Positions 47,154 to 55,085 of a stretch of DNA of 64,000 nt are shown piece after piece. The notes under the pieces are model-generated. The model was not told where the DNA came from. It worked only from the letters and a program-made list of their open reading frames with translations, and did no database searches. Source of the DNA: an uncultured Pseudomonadales bacterium (GTDB lineage Bacteria; Pseudomonadota; Gammaproteobacteria; Pseudomonadales; Pseudohongiellaceae); the NCBI GenBank assembly GCA_938091935.1, contig CALKNV010000008.1, positions 22,911 to 86,910 on the forward strand, written 5' to 3'. Every line of letters starts with the position of its first letter. Position 1 is the first letter of the stretch. Both the position numbers and the translations under genes were made by a program.

Positions 47154-48527
47154 TCAGAGCGCTGCCAGCGCCTGCTCGATTTTGTTTACGCCAATGACTT
47201 CCAGTCCTTCTACACGGGTCTTGGGGACATTCGCTTTCGGCACAATCGCGCGCTTAAAGCCATGCTTGGCGGCTTCCTGCAAGCGCTCCTGACCGCCCTG
47301 CACCGGCCTGATCTCTCCTGCCAGGCCTACTTCACCAAATACCACGGTATCCCTGTCAATCGGTTTGTTCTTAAAGCTGGATACGATGGCGAGCAACAGT
47401 GCAAGGTCAGCACTGGTCTCACTGACCTTGACACCACCCACTACGTTAACAAAAACATCCTGATCGGCCATGTAAAGCCCACCGTGCCGATGCAGTACGG
47501 CCAGCAGCATGGCAAGCCGGTTTTGTTCCAGCCCAACCGCTACTCGGCGCGGATTACCCAGTGGACTGGTATCAACCAAGGCCTGAATCTCTACCAAAAG
47601 GGGTCGGGTGCCTTCCCATAGAACCATTACCAGAGAACCCGCGCTATCCTCCTCTGTACGTGCCAGGAAAATCGCTGAAGGATTTTTGACTTCCTTCATA
47701 CCCTGCTCGGTCATGGCAAATACGCCGAGCTCGTTCACGGCACCGAATCGATTTTTCTGGCTGCGCAGGATGCGGTACTTGCTGTCGGTACCACCCTCCA
47801 ACATCACAAAGCAATCGATCATGTGCTCCAATACCTTGGGGCCGGCCAGATTGCCTTCTTTGGTGACGTGACCCACCAGAAAGAGAACCGTGTTGGTTTG
47901 TTTGGCATACTGAATCAGATAAGCCGCGCATTCGCGCACCTGGCTGACGCTACCCGGCGCGGAAGGCACATCACTGCTGTGCATAACCTGTATAGAGTCC
48001 ACCACCAGCAGACTTGGCTTGTGCTCCTGCGCTGCCTGGCAAATTTGTTCAACATTGGTTTCTGCCAGCAGCTTCAATTTCTGCTGAGGCAGATTCAATC
48101 GCTGGGCTCTCATGCCCACCTGCTGCAGAGATTCTTCGCCGGTCACATAAAGCGCGGATTTATCAATATCCGCCAGCGTGCACATAATCTGCAGCAGCAA
48201 GGTGCTCTTACCTGCACCCGGATTGCCGCCCACCAGAATTACTGATCCTGGCACCAATCCACCACCTAAAACCCTGTCTAACTCTCCAATACTTGACGAA
48301 AATCGAGGCAATGACTGCAAATCTATATCTGCAAGAGATTGCACATCGGATTGCTGACCGGCATAGCCTTTGGTTCGAAAATCAGCTTTCGCGGCTGGAG
48401 AATTGTTGTTGCCGAGATTGATCTGGGAAAGCGTATTCCAGGCCTTGCACGAAGAACATTGTCCCTGCCATTGCCCGTGCTCGGTGCCACAATCTGTGCA
48501 AACAAATGCTATTTTGGTCTTTGCCAT
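47154..48527 (-). CDS. radA: DNA repair protein RadA
   Basis: Branch-migration helicase-like ATPase that helps RecA-mediated recombination. Full length at 457 residues: zinc ribbon CTDCGTEHGQWQGQCSSCKAW (Cys10, Cys13 and the CSSC pair), Walker A GGNPGAGKSTLL (about 100-111), the KNRFG motif (about 256-260) and the Lon-like C-terminal domain with the VGLAGEIR stretch. Convergent with the MFS gene. Confidence 0.97.
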   Translation of the reverse strand: MAKTKIAFVCTDCGTEHGQWQGQCSSCKAWNTLSQINLGNNNSPAAKADFRTKGYAGQQSDVQSLADIDLQSLPRFSSSIGELDRVLGGGLVPGSVILVGGNPGAGKSTLLLQIMCTLADIDKSALYVTGEESLQQVGMRAQRLNLPQQKLKLLAETNVEQICQAAQEHKPSLLVVDSIQVMHSSDVPSAPGSVSQVRECAAYLIQYAKQTNTVLFLVGHVTKEGNLAGPKVLEHMIDCFVMLEGGTDSKYRILRSQKNRFGAVNELGVFAMTEQGMKEVKNPSAIFLARTEEDSAGSLVMVLWEGTRPLLVEIQALVDTSPLGNPRRVAVGLEQNRLAMLLAVLHRHGGLYMADQDVFVNVVGGVKVSETSADLALLLAIVSSFKNKPIDRDTVVFGEVGLAGEIRPVQGGQERLQEAAKHGFKRAIVPKANVPKTRVEGLEVIGVNKIEQALAAL

Positions 48528-48637
48528 CTGAGTTAGGTGCTATAGGTGCCAGGTGTTAGTGGTGTACGAAGCCGTGATCTTCAATCAAACTTGACTCACT
48601 AGCTGATTGCTTTCCCGCACCGTGAATCTGGTGCAGT

Positions 48638-49786
48638 TTATTCAGAATAAGAAACTTCGACACGCGGCGTCACTTTACAAAACAACTCGTAAGAAATCGT
48701 CCCGGCCGCACGTGCAACCTCATCGGCGCAGAGACCCTCTCCCCAAAGAGTGACCTCATCATCTATCTGGGCATCATCAATGCCGGTCAGATCAATGGTG
48801 ATCATGTCCATAGATACACGCCCAATCATACGCGTTCTGACGCTACCGCTAGCGGTTTGCACGAGTACTGGCGTCCCGTTGATCGCGCTGCGAGGATACC
48901 CATCACCATAGCCGATAGAGACTGTACCCATGCGTGTATTACGGTCACAGACATAAGTCGCGCCATAGCCGATGCTCTCACCTGCTTTCAGATCCCGAAT
49001 CGTAATTAGCCTGGAGCGCAGCGTCATCACGGGCTGTAAGCCGAGCTCTTCACCGGTCTTCCCCGCCATGGGCGAACTCCCGTAAAGCATCACACCGGGG
49101 CGCACATAGTCCAAATGTGTGTCTGGCCACTGCAGGATGCCGGCAGAAGCCGCCATACTGCATGCCACATCCTGCTTGCTCGCAGTCACTAACTCACCGC
49201 GCAACTCCGTCAGATACTTTAGTTGTTGCTGCGTAAAACTTGCAAATTCCTGATTATCCGCATCATCTGCGCAAGCCAGATGCGACATCAGGACCAGTTC
49301 AGTATTCGGGCTCTTCTGCAGACGCAAATAGAAGTCGGAGGCTTCGCGCTTGCCAAGTCCAAGCCGATTCATTCCGGTGTTGTACTTGATCCAGAACTTA
49401 CGCGCTTCGCCTAGGCCCTCTTCCGCGAGCACTTTTTCCAGTGCGCTTAACTGGTAATCCGCATGCACCACGGCTTCGATTCGCCGAGCAAGGCACTCTC
49501 GCAGCTCTGCCTCGTTCATGAAACCGTTGAGCAACAGAATAGGAAGCTCCGCCTCAAGCTGTCTCAGCTTTATGGCCTCGTCAACCGTGGCCACTGCCAG
49601 ACCGCTGATGTTGGTGTTTGAGTCCTTCAAAGCCGCCGCTGCCTCAGCCATGCCGTGACCGTAAGCGTTGGACTTAATGACGGGATAGATTTTTGAGCCG
49701 GGACTGTAGACTCGGACCTGAGCCAGATTTTTTTTCAGGGCACTCAGATCGATTGTGGCCCAGGCGCGCCTGCTTATTGATGTCAT
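48638..49786 (-). CDS. alr: Alanine racemase
   Basis: PLP enzyme making D-alanine for peptidoglycan. PLP lysine in YPVIKSNAYGHG (Lys38 counted from the chosen start), catalytic Tyr in IGYGATYVCDR (about 260-270) and PRSAINGTPVLV. The ATG at 49786 with CCAGGA upstream is preferred to the GTG at 49804, and gives 382 residues, slightly above the usual 360. It is 43 nt after dnaB. Confidence 0.95.
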   Translation of the reverse strand: MTSISRRAWATIDLSALKKNLAQVRVYSPGSKIYPVIKSNAYGHGMAEAAAALKDSNTNISGLAVATVDEAIKLRQLEAELPILLLNGFMNEAELRECLARRIEAVVHADYQLSALEKVLAEEGLGEARKFWIKYNTGMNRLGLGKREASDFYLRLQKSPNTELVLMSHLACADDADNQEFASFTQQQLKYLTELRGELVTASKQDVACSMAASAGILQWPDTHLDYVRPGVMLYGSSPMAGKTGEELGLQPVMTLRSRLITIRDLKAGESIGYGATYVCDRNTRMGTVSIGYGDGYPRSAINGTPVLVQTASGSVRTRMIGRVSMDMITIDLTGIDDAQIDDEVTLWGEGLCADEVARAAGTISYELFCKVTPRVEVSYSE

Positions 49787-49828
49787 CGAACTGGTTCCTG
49801 GCACACTAAAAACAATTTACCGGCGCGA

Positions 49829-51247
49829 CTACATGCCGTGGGTGTAACTATCGTCATACCGTGCCTGGGTAAAATTCTCAAAGCGAGTGAATTGACCAAG
49901 GAAGCTGAGGCGCACGGTACCGATTGGACCGTTTCGCTGCTTGCCGATAATCACCTCGGCGACGCCCTTGTCTGGCGTGTCCTCGTTGTAGACCTCATCA
50001 CGATAGATGAAAGCGATGACATCAGCATCCTGCTCTATTGCACCAGACTCTCGCAAATCTGACATCACCGGTCGCTTATTAGGCCGTTGTTCCAAACTGC
50101 GATTTAACTGTGACAGGGCAATAACCGGGCATTCAAACTCCCTTGCCAATAATTTGAGAGAGCGTGATATTTCCGAGATCTCGTTGACGCGTCCCTCTGT
50201 CGAGCCCTTGATTTGCATGAGCTGAAGATAATCCACGACGATCATGCCAAGTCCACCATGCTCACGTACGATGCGGCGCGCCCGTGAGCGCATCTCCATG
50301 GGACTTACCCCGGCACTGTCATCGATATACAGGGGCCGGTCCTTGAGTTTAGCCACCGCATTATTAAATCCCGGCCAGTCGTCATCGTTGAGCTGGCCGG
50401 TGCGCAGCTTGCCCTGATCAAGGCGACCGATTGAAGACAGCATTCTGAAGATCAGGCTCTCTGCCGGCATTTCGAGACTAAACACCAGCACCGGCTTGTC
50501 CTGGCCGAGAATGGCGTTTTCCACCAGGTTCATGGCGAACGCTGTCTTACCCATGGATGGGCGTCCCGCCACAATAACCAGGTCGGACTTCTGCCAACCG
50601 GAAGTCATATGATCAAGATCCGTATAGCCGCTTGGCAGCCCGGTGAGATCTCCCTCCGTGCCTGCCAATTCATCGATTCGATCGACGGCCTTTGCCAGTA
50701 TGGGGTTTACAAATACGGGGCCAGAATCCTGGGGACGTTCGTCTGCAATATTGAAGACCTTTTGCTCAGCATCATCGAGAATTTCTCCGGCCTTCTTGCC
50801 CCCGGTGTTATAACCGCTATCCGCTATTTTATTTGCCACACTAATCAGTCGGCGTAAAATGGCGCGCTCTCGAATGATGTCGGCGTAAGCATGGATGTTT
50901 GCGGTGCCACGGGCATTGCCAGACAACTCGCTGAGGTAATCGAGGCCACCCGCATTATCCAACTCGTGCAGACTATTGAGTGACTCCACCAGGGTAACCA
51001 CATCAATCGGACTATTCGCCTCAGACTGGGTCATCATCACCTGGTAAATCAACTGATGCTCAGCGCGATAAAAATCCTCCGGCATGAGCACATCAGCAAT
51101 ATTGTCCCACTCGGTATTGTCCACCATCAATCCACCCAGTACGGCCTGTTCGGCCTCTACCGAGTGTGGCGGGACCTTGAGTGTGGCCAGATTACTCTGC
51201 TGAGAAGCCGGATTCGCCGGGCTGCGGGGTTCGAAGGATTCAGACAT
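49829..51247 (-). CDS. dnaB: Replicative DNA helicase DnaB
   Basis: Hexameric helicase at the replication fork. The N-terminal domain begins PPHSVEAEQAVLGGLMVDN (about 27-45) and the RecA-like C-terminal domain has Walker A GRPSMGKTAFAMN (about 230-242), FSLEMPAESL, and the DDDWPG/ARRIVREHGGLGMIVVDYLQLM (Walker B) part. 472 residues is standard. The ATG at 51247 is preferred to the GTG two codons earlier. Interesting because a lambda-P-like candidate loader lies at 21.9 kb. Confidence 0.97.
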   Translation of the reverse strand: MSESFEPRSPANPASQQSNLATLKVPPHSVEAEQAVLGGLMVDNTEWDNIADVLMPEDFYRAEHQLIYQVMMTQSEANSPIDVVTLVESLNSLHELDNAGGLDYLSELSGNARGTANIHAYADIIRERAILRRLISVANKIADSGYNTGGKKAGEILDDAEQKVFNIADERPQDSGPVFVNPILAKAVDRIDELAGTEGDLTGLPSGYTDLDHMTSGWQKSDLVIVAGRPSMGKTAFAMNLVENAILGQDKPVLVFSLEMPAESLIFRMLSSIGRLDQGKLRTGQLNDDDWPGFNNAVAKLKDRPLYIDDSAGVSPMEMRSRARRIVREHGGLGMIVVDYLQLMQIKGSTEGRVNEISEISRSLKLLAREFECPVIALSQLNRSLEQRPNKRPVMSDLRESGAIEQDADVIAFIYRDEVYNEDTPDKGVAEVIIGKQRNGPIGTVRLSFLGQFTRFENFTQARYDDSYTHGM

Positions 51248-51253
51248 GTGCAC

Positions 51254-51807
51254 GATTTCAGTGATACGTAAAACTCCATCTGATAGTACAGAATGAAGAG
51301 TGGATTATCTATTGGAAAGCGGAGTCACTGCTATGTTCAGCAAGACTCTGGACTTTCCGCTAGCTGAAGAATGATAGTTGGGTTAGACCGGTCCAGCCTC
51401 AAGCTACTGCCAGCGCACTCTCATCTTGCGTGGAAGCAGGAATATAAAACTGTACGCATCGCGAACGAGGATGGCAAAAGTTTGGGGTTGGGTTGGGTTG
51501 GGTTGGGTTGGTAACTATCACCCGCAGAACGCGGGGCTCAAGCAAACTGTAGTAGGCTAGCAGCCCGAGGCGCGAACTTGCGGTGCGGCCGCTTGCCACC
51601 AGTAGGTGGCCGATAGCCAGCATAGCTTCACCGTGGCGGCGCGAGCACTGGGCGGTGGGGATTGGTCTTCGGTCACGAATTTGTTGCCGGCAACCACGCC
51701 CTCAGCGCTGAATTGCGAACTGGACAGGCCGCATTCGCAACCGCCCAGTCCGCCGCAACAGCTCAAACTGCTTCAACAACTTGAGCTGCGGCGTGGGTAT
51801 AAAAACC
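51254..51807. other. Structured intergenic region between dnaB and rplI
   Basis: About 550 bp with no credible gene. It holds the GGGTT repeat at 51485-51511, an imperfect inverted repeat GGAAAG...GAGTC / GACTC...CTTTCC across roughly 51318-51361, and a long GC-rich imperfect hairpin right after the rplI stop (CAGCTCAA at about 51761 pairing with TTGAGCTG at about 51781). The last could end or slow the rpsF-rplI transcript. Short open frames there have odd composition and no ribosome sites. Confidence 0.5.
51485..51511. repeat. Telomere-like (GGGTT)5 repeat
   Basis: Five perfect GGGTT units in a row on the plus strand, followed by GG. Runs of G separated by TT can form a G-quadruplex. It lies in the gap between dnaB and rplI and is unlike its surroundings. 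Confidence 0.85.
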
Positions 51808-52371
51808 TTAGGATTCAGTCTCGTCTGCGCCAGCGTCTTCAGCTGATGCTTCAGCTTCTTCGGCTTCGGCCTCTTCGACTTCCTCAATGATACTGCCATC
51901 GGCGCTCACGCCTGCCGCAGATTCGAGGCCAACAACGGACACAGTAATGTCCTCTGTGACGTCGTTACCGAGATCCAGAGTGAGCTCATAGGTGCCCAGA
52001 TCACGAATGACACCGTGAGGCATCAGGACTTCGCTTTTGGCGATGTCGCTGCCAGCCTGGGCATTGAGCGCATCGGCGATATCGCGAGTACCGACGGAGC
52101 CGAACAATTTGCCTTCATCGCTAGCATTGACTTCCATGGTCAGGCTGGCGCCGGCGACTTTAGATGCACGAGCCTGTGACTGTGCAACCTTTTCATTATG
52201 GGCAGCAAGAAGCTCAGACCTGCGCTCTTCAAATTCCGCCAGGTTCGCCTTAGTGGCTGGAATGGCTTTGCCCTGAGGGAAAAGGAAGTTGCGCGCGTAA
52301 CCCGCCTTGACGCTGGCGGTATCACCGATTTCTCCCAGCTTGCCAATCTTTTCCAGCAAGATAACGTTCAT
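51808..52371 (-). CDS. rplI: 50S ribosomal protein L9 with acidic C-terminal tail
   Basis: Two-domain ribosomal protein linked by a long helix. The N-domain MNVILLEKIGKLGEIGDTAS and KAGYARNFLFPQGKAIPAT are typical. At 187 residues it exceeds the usual 148-150: after about residue 150 comes a tail of almost only E, A, D and S (EEVEEAEAEEAEASAEDA). SD GAGGTAAACAAC precedes the ATG. Last gene of the rpsF operon. Confidence 0.96.
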   Translation of the reverse strand: MNVILLEKIGKLGEIGDTASVKAGYARNFLFPQGKAIPATKANLAEFEERRSELLAAHNEKVAQSQARASKVAGASLTMEVNASDEGKLFGSVGTRDIADALNAQAGSDIAKSEVLMPHGVIRDLGTYELTLDLGNDVTEDITVSVVGLESAAGVSADGSIIEEVEEAEAEEAEASAEDAGADETES

Positions 52372-52398
52372 GTTGTTTACCTCATCATCTGCATTGAG

Positions 52399-53229
52399 TC
52401 ACACACTGTTTGAGAGCCGTGACCGAAAATCGTACCAACTGTCGACTAGCGCGAGCAGCACAAGTATTTGCACCACCACCGGCAACATCAACAAAATATA
52501 GAAAGTGACCAGCCACATACTGGACAGTTTCTTCTTTGCCACCACCGCATGCATCAGGGCGATACCCGAAAACATCAGCGGCAACACGAAATACAGCACC
52601 CAGGCTTCAGGCACTACGATGCCAAAACTGGAAAGCAGCATGATCACAATCAGTGCCAATGAGACTTTCTGTTCGACCCGCAGGCTATGGAATTCTTGTT
52701 TGAATCCGCCTGGATTGTAGAGCACGGCTTGCATCCAGCGCGCCAGCATCAACAAAACTATCGAGAGAAACATATATACCGCGCCGATAACGCTGAGCAT
52801 GACATCTCTCACCTCTTCAATCTGCAGTCCCTGCGGATTGTTGGCTTGCAAATACAAATCGAGTTGCTGCATCAGCGCATCGATTACAGCGGGCTGCAGA
52901 CGGAAGTAGACTTCCACGCAGACCCCAACTGCAATTGCTGCCAACAGAGTAAATTCCCATGACTCTGTTTCTCTGAGCAACACGGCCAAGCCAGTAATAC
53001 CGATCAACATGATCAGGGGAACTACGTCCCCTGCCACGGCCCAGGCACCCAACGGCAGGATTGCCCAGACGAATATCACGACTACTTCCTGTAGTCCTTT
53101 CCGCAGCGCAACTAACCCAACCACTACCGGGCTGAGCAAATTAACCAGCGGGATCAGACCTAGCAGCATCACCGCTATGATGGCCTGTCTGCGACCGGTC
53201 ATGACGTACTCAGCAAGACCGCGCATCAT
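52399..53229 (-). CDS. DUF2232 membrane protein
   Basis: A polytopic inner-membrane protein of 276 residues with about seven helices, lying between rpsR and rplI. In Pseudomonas and relatives a DUF2232 protein sits at the same place, which with its helix-rich pattern (start AEYVMTGRRQAIIAVMLLGLIPLV) supports the assignment. Its function is not known. It starts 20 nt after rpsR and ends 27 nt before rplI. Confidence 0.8.
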   Translation of the reverse strand: MMRGLAEYVMTGRRQAIIAVMLLGLIPLVNLLSPVVVGLVALRKGLQEVVVIFVWAILPLGAWAVAGDVVPLIMLIGITGLAVLLRETESWEFTLLAAIAVGVCVEVYFRLQPAVIDALMQQLDLYLQANNPQGLQIEEVRDVMLSVIGAVYMFLSIVLLMLARWMQAVLYNPGGFKQEFHSLRVEQKVSLALIVIMLLSSFGIVVPEAWVLYFVLPLMFSGIALMHAVVAKKKLSSMWLVTFYILLMLPVVVQILVLLALVDSWYDFRSRLSNSV

Positions 53230-53249
53230 AAGCTTCTATTCGATCTCGA

Positions 53250-53480
53250 TTAGACCTGGTGACTGTCCGTGTAAGGGATCAGGGCCAGGTAACGCGCTCT
53301 TTTAATGGCTGTAGCTAGCTGGCGCTGATAGCGCGCCTTGGTGCCAGTGATGCGGCTGGGAACGATCTTGCCGTTTTCAGACACATAAGCCTTAAGCGTT
53401 TCGATATCTTTGTAATCAATTTCTTTCGTACCTTCTGCGGTGAATTTGCAGAACTTACGACGACGAAAATAACGAGCCAT
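53250..53480 (-). CDS. rpsR: 30S ribosomal protein S18
   Basis: Small-subunit protein of 76 residues that pairs with S6. The family stretch [13 protein letters not shown] (about 5-17), [24 protein letters not shown] (with [24 protein letters not shown] after it) is complete. AGGATATAGTT precedes the ATG. Between rpsF and DUF2232. Confidence 0.97.
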   Translation of the reverse strand: MARYFRRRKFCKFTAEGTKEIDYKDIETLKAYVSENGKIVPSRITGTKARYQRQLATAIKRARYLALIPYTDSHQV

Positions 53481-53521
53481 AACTATATCCTGTAAAAAAT
53501 TGGGTGCGTCTTGGACTAAAC

Positions 53522-54040
53522 CTAGTCTTCAGCTGGCGCTGTGTCTTCCGCGCTATCGGCTTCTGGAGCGGCTGCCTCTTCTGACTCAGCGGCTTCCTCT
53601 GCGGGCGCTGCTGCTGCCTCGGCCTCGGCGGCTGCCGCTGCTTTAGCGGCCGCTGCTGCTGCGGCAGCTTCCTCTTCCTTGCGCTTCAGTTCAGAGCGCG
53701 CCTTGCGTTCTTTAGACTCTCGCTCCTGCTTAAGAATCAGAGATTCCTCGGTGACAGCTTCCTTACGCTTGATCACCAGGTTGCGCAGAACGGCATCGTT
53801 ATATCGAAACAGAGTAGACAACTCTTCGAGAGTTTCTCCACCGCACTCGATGTTCATCATGACGTAATGGGCTTTGTGAATCTTGTTGATTGGATAAGCG
53901 AGCTGACGACGGCCCCAATCTTCCATGCGATGGACGCTGCCACCGTTATCGGCCATTAATTGGGTGTAACGCTCGATCATTCCAGGCACCTGTTCGGACT
54001 GATCCGGGTGCACCAGAAATACCACTTCATAGTGTCTCAT
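53522..54040 (-). CDS. rpsF: 30S ribosomal protein S6 with Ala/Glu-rich tail
   Basis: Core S6 is residues 1-100: [20 protein letters not shown] start and [20 protein letters not shown]. The 172-residue total is longer than usual (about 95-140). The extra 70 residues are Ala and Glu runs ([25 protein letters not shown]). Known S6 proteins may receive C-terminal glutamates from RimK; here the acidic tail is encoded. First gene of rpsF-rpsR-DUF2232-rplI. Confidence 0.96.
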   Translation of the reverse strand: MRHYEVVFLVHPDQSEQVPGMIERYTQLMADNGGSVHRMEDWGRRQLAYPINKIHKAHYVMMNIECGGETLEELSTLFRYNDAVLRNLVIKRKEAVTEESLILKQERESKERKARSELKRKEEEAAAAAAAAKAAAAAEAEAAAAPAEEAAESEEAAAPEADSAEDTAPAED

Positions 54041-54070
54041 AGAGACTCCTCTCGGTTCAGGTCTCCCATC
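54041..54070 (-). promoter_or_regulatory. Candidate rpsF leader hairpin (possible S6:S18 site)
   Basis: Right before the rpsF ATG the minus strand can pair GAGAC (54061-54065) with GTCTC (54042-54046); the loop CTGAACCGAGAGGA contains an ACCG stretch and most of the ribosome site. Feedback by the S6:S18 complex on an rpsF leader is established in other bacteria; this hairpin is a candidate by position only. Confidence 0.3.
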
Positions 54071-54324
54071 AAACGCTGGCGCGCGTGGTGAGACAAGGAG
54101 TTATGTAGGGCCCAGCAAATCCGTAAGATTCGGCCGGGCCGGTAAAAAGAGCGGGAATCCTACAGAAACAGGGCTCTGGATGCAAGCAGAGTCAGCCTGA
54201 TGAAGTGGGTGGATCGGCCTTGGCCCGATAAGCTGGCTGAATAAGGCAGTGTGTCACTGCAACACGGCGGGGACAGCCCTTAAACCTGCGATTCACCGCT
54301 TGATCTCAGCGACACGGCTGCGCG

Positions 54325-55080
54325 CTACCGTCGGCGCTGGCGCACTGCTTCGAATAGCGCAACCCCAGTAGCTACAGACACATTCAAGCTGCTCACAGCG
54401 CCTGCCATGGGAATCGATACCAGGAAATCGCATTTCTCTTTGGTCAGGCGTCGCAATCCCTGTCCCTCAGAACCCATCACCAGCGCCAATGGCCCCTGCA
54501 AGTCCTGCTCGTACAGACTGTGAGTGGCCTCATCGTCTGTGCCCACCAGCCACAGCCCCTGCTCCTGAAGTTGCGCGAGGGCCCGTGCCAGATTTGTCAC
54601 TGCAAAAAGCTTAACGGTGTCAGCAGCACCGCTGGCTACCCGACGCACGGTCGCATTCAGGCCTACTGCCTTGTCCTTGGGAATAATGACGGCCTCGACT
54701 CCCGCTGCGTCCGCCGAACGCAGGCAGGCGCCGAGGTTATGGGGATCGGTGACACCATCCAATACTAATAGCAGCGGCGCCGCGGCACGGTCAGCGAGGG
54801 TTTTAACAAACTCATCGAAGGACGGTCCTGCCTGTTCCGCAGCAGTGCCTGCGACTTCGATAGCGACGCCCTGATGGACCTCGGGGTAAGCGTGGTGCAG
54901 GTCTTTCGAACTCAGTTCTTGCACCGGGATTTTCTGCGTCCCAGCCAGAGTGCGAAGATCATTCAGGCGCTTGTCACCCCGATTCTTTTTCAGCAGTACT
55001 CGGTCTGCTGATTGCGGATTCTTGCGCAATAACTCCTGCGCTGCGTGGATGCCGGTAACCCAGTATTTGCCATCTGCCAT
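54325..55080 (-). CDS. rlmB: 23S rRNA (guanosine-2251-2'-O)-methyltransferase
   Basis: SPOUT-class methyltransferase, 251 residues. The N-terminal substrate domain (YWVTGIHAAQELLRKNPQ) is followed by the knotted SpoU domain with LVLDGVTDPHNLGACLRSADAAG (about 108-130), ALVMGSEGQGLRRLTKE (about 198-214) and the SLNVSVATGVALFE motif (about 231-244). It starts 5 nt after the rnr stop, the usual rnr-rlmB pair. Confidence 0.96.
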   Translation of the reverse strand: MADGKYWVTGIHAAQELLRKNPQSADRVLLKKNRGDKRLNDLRTLAGTQKIPVQELSSKDLHHAYPEVHQGVAIEVAGTAAEQAGPSFDEFVKTLADRAAAPLLLVLDGVTDPHNLGACLRSADAAGVEAVIIPKDKAVGLNATVRRVASGAADTVKLFAVTNLARALAQLQEQGLWLVGTDDEATHSLYEQDLQGPLALVMGSEGQGLRRLTKEKCDFLVSIPMAGAVSSLNVSVATGVALFEAVRQRRR

Positions 55081-55085
55081 AAAAC

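Noticed and set aside
51485..51511. CRISPR or origin-type repeats
   Set aside because: Only one 5-bp tandem repeat; no spacers, no cas genes and no DnaA-box cluster nearby.
51399..51766. Small genes between dnaB and rplI
   Set aside because: Odd residue composition, no ribosome sites, and they read through the GGGTT repeat.
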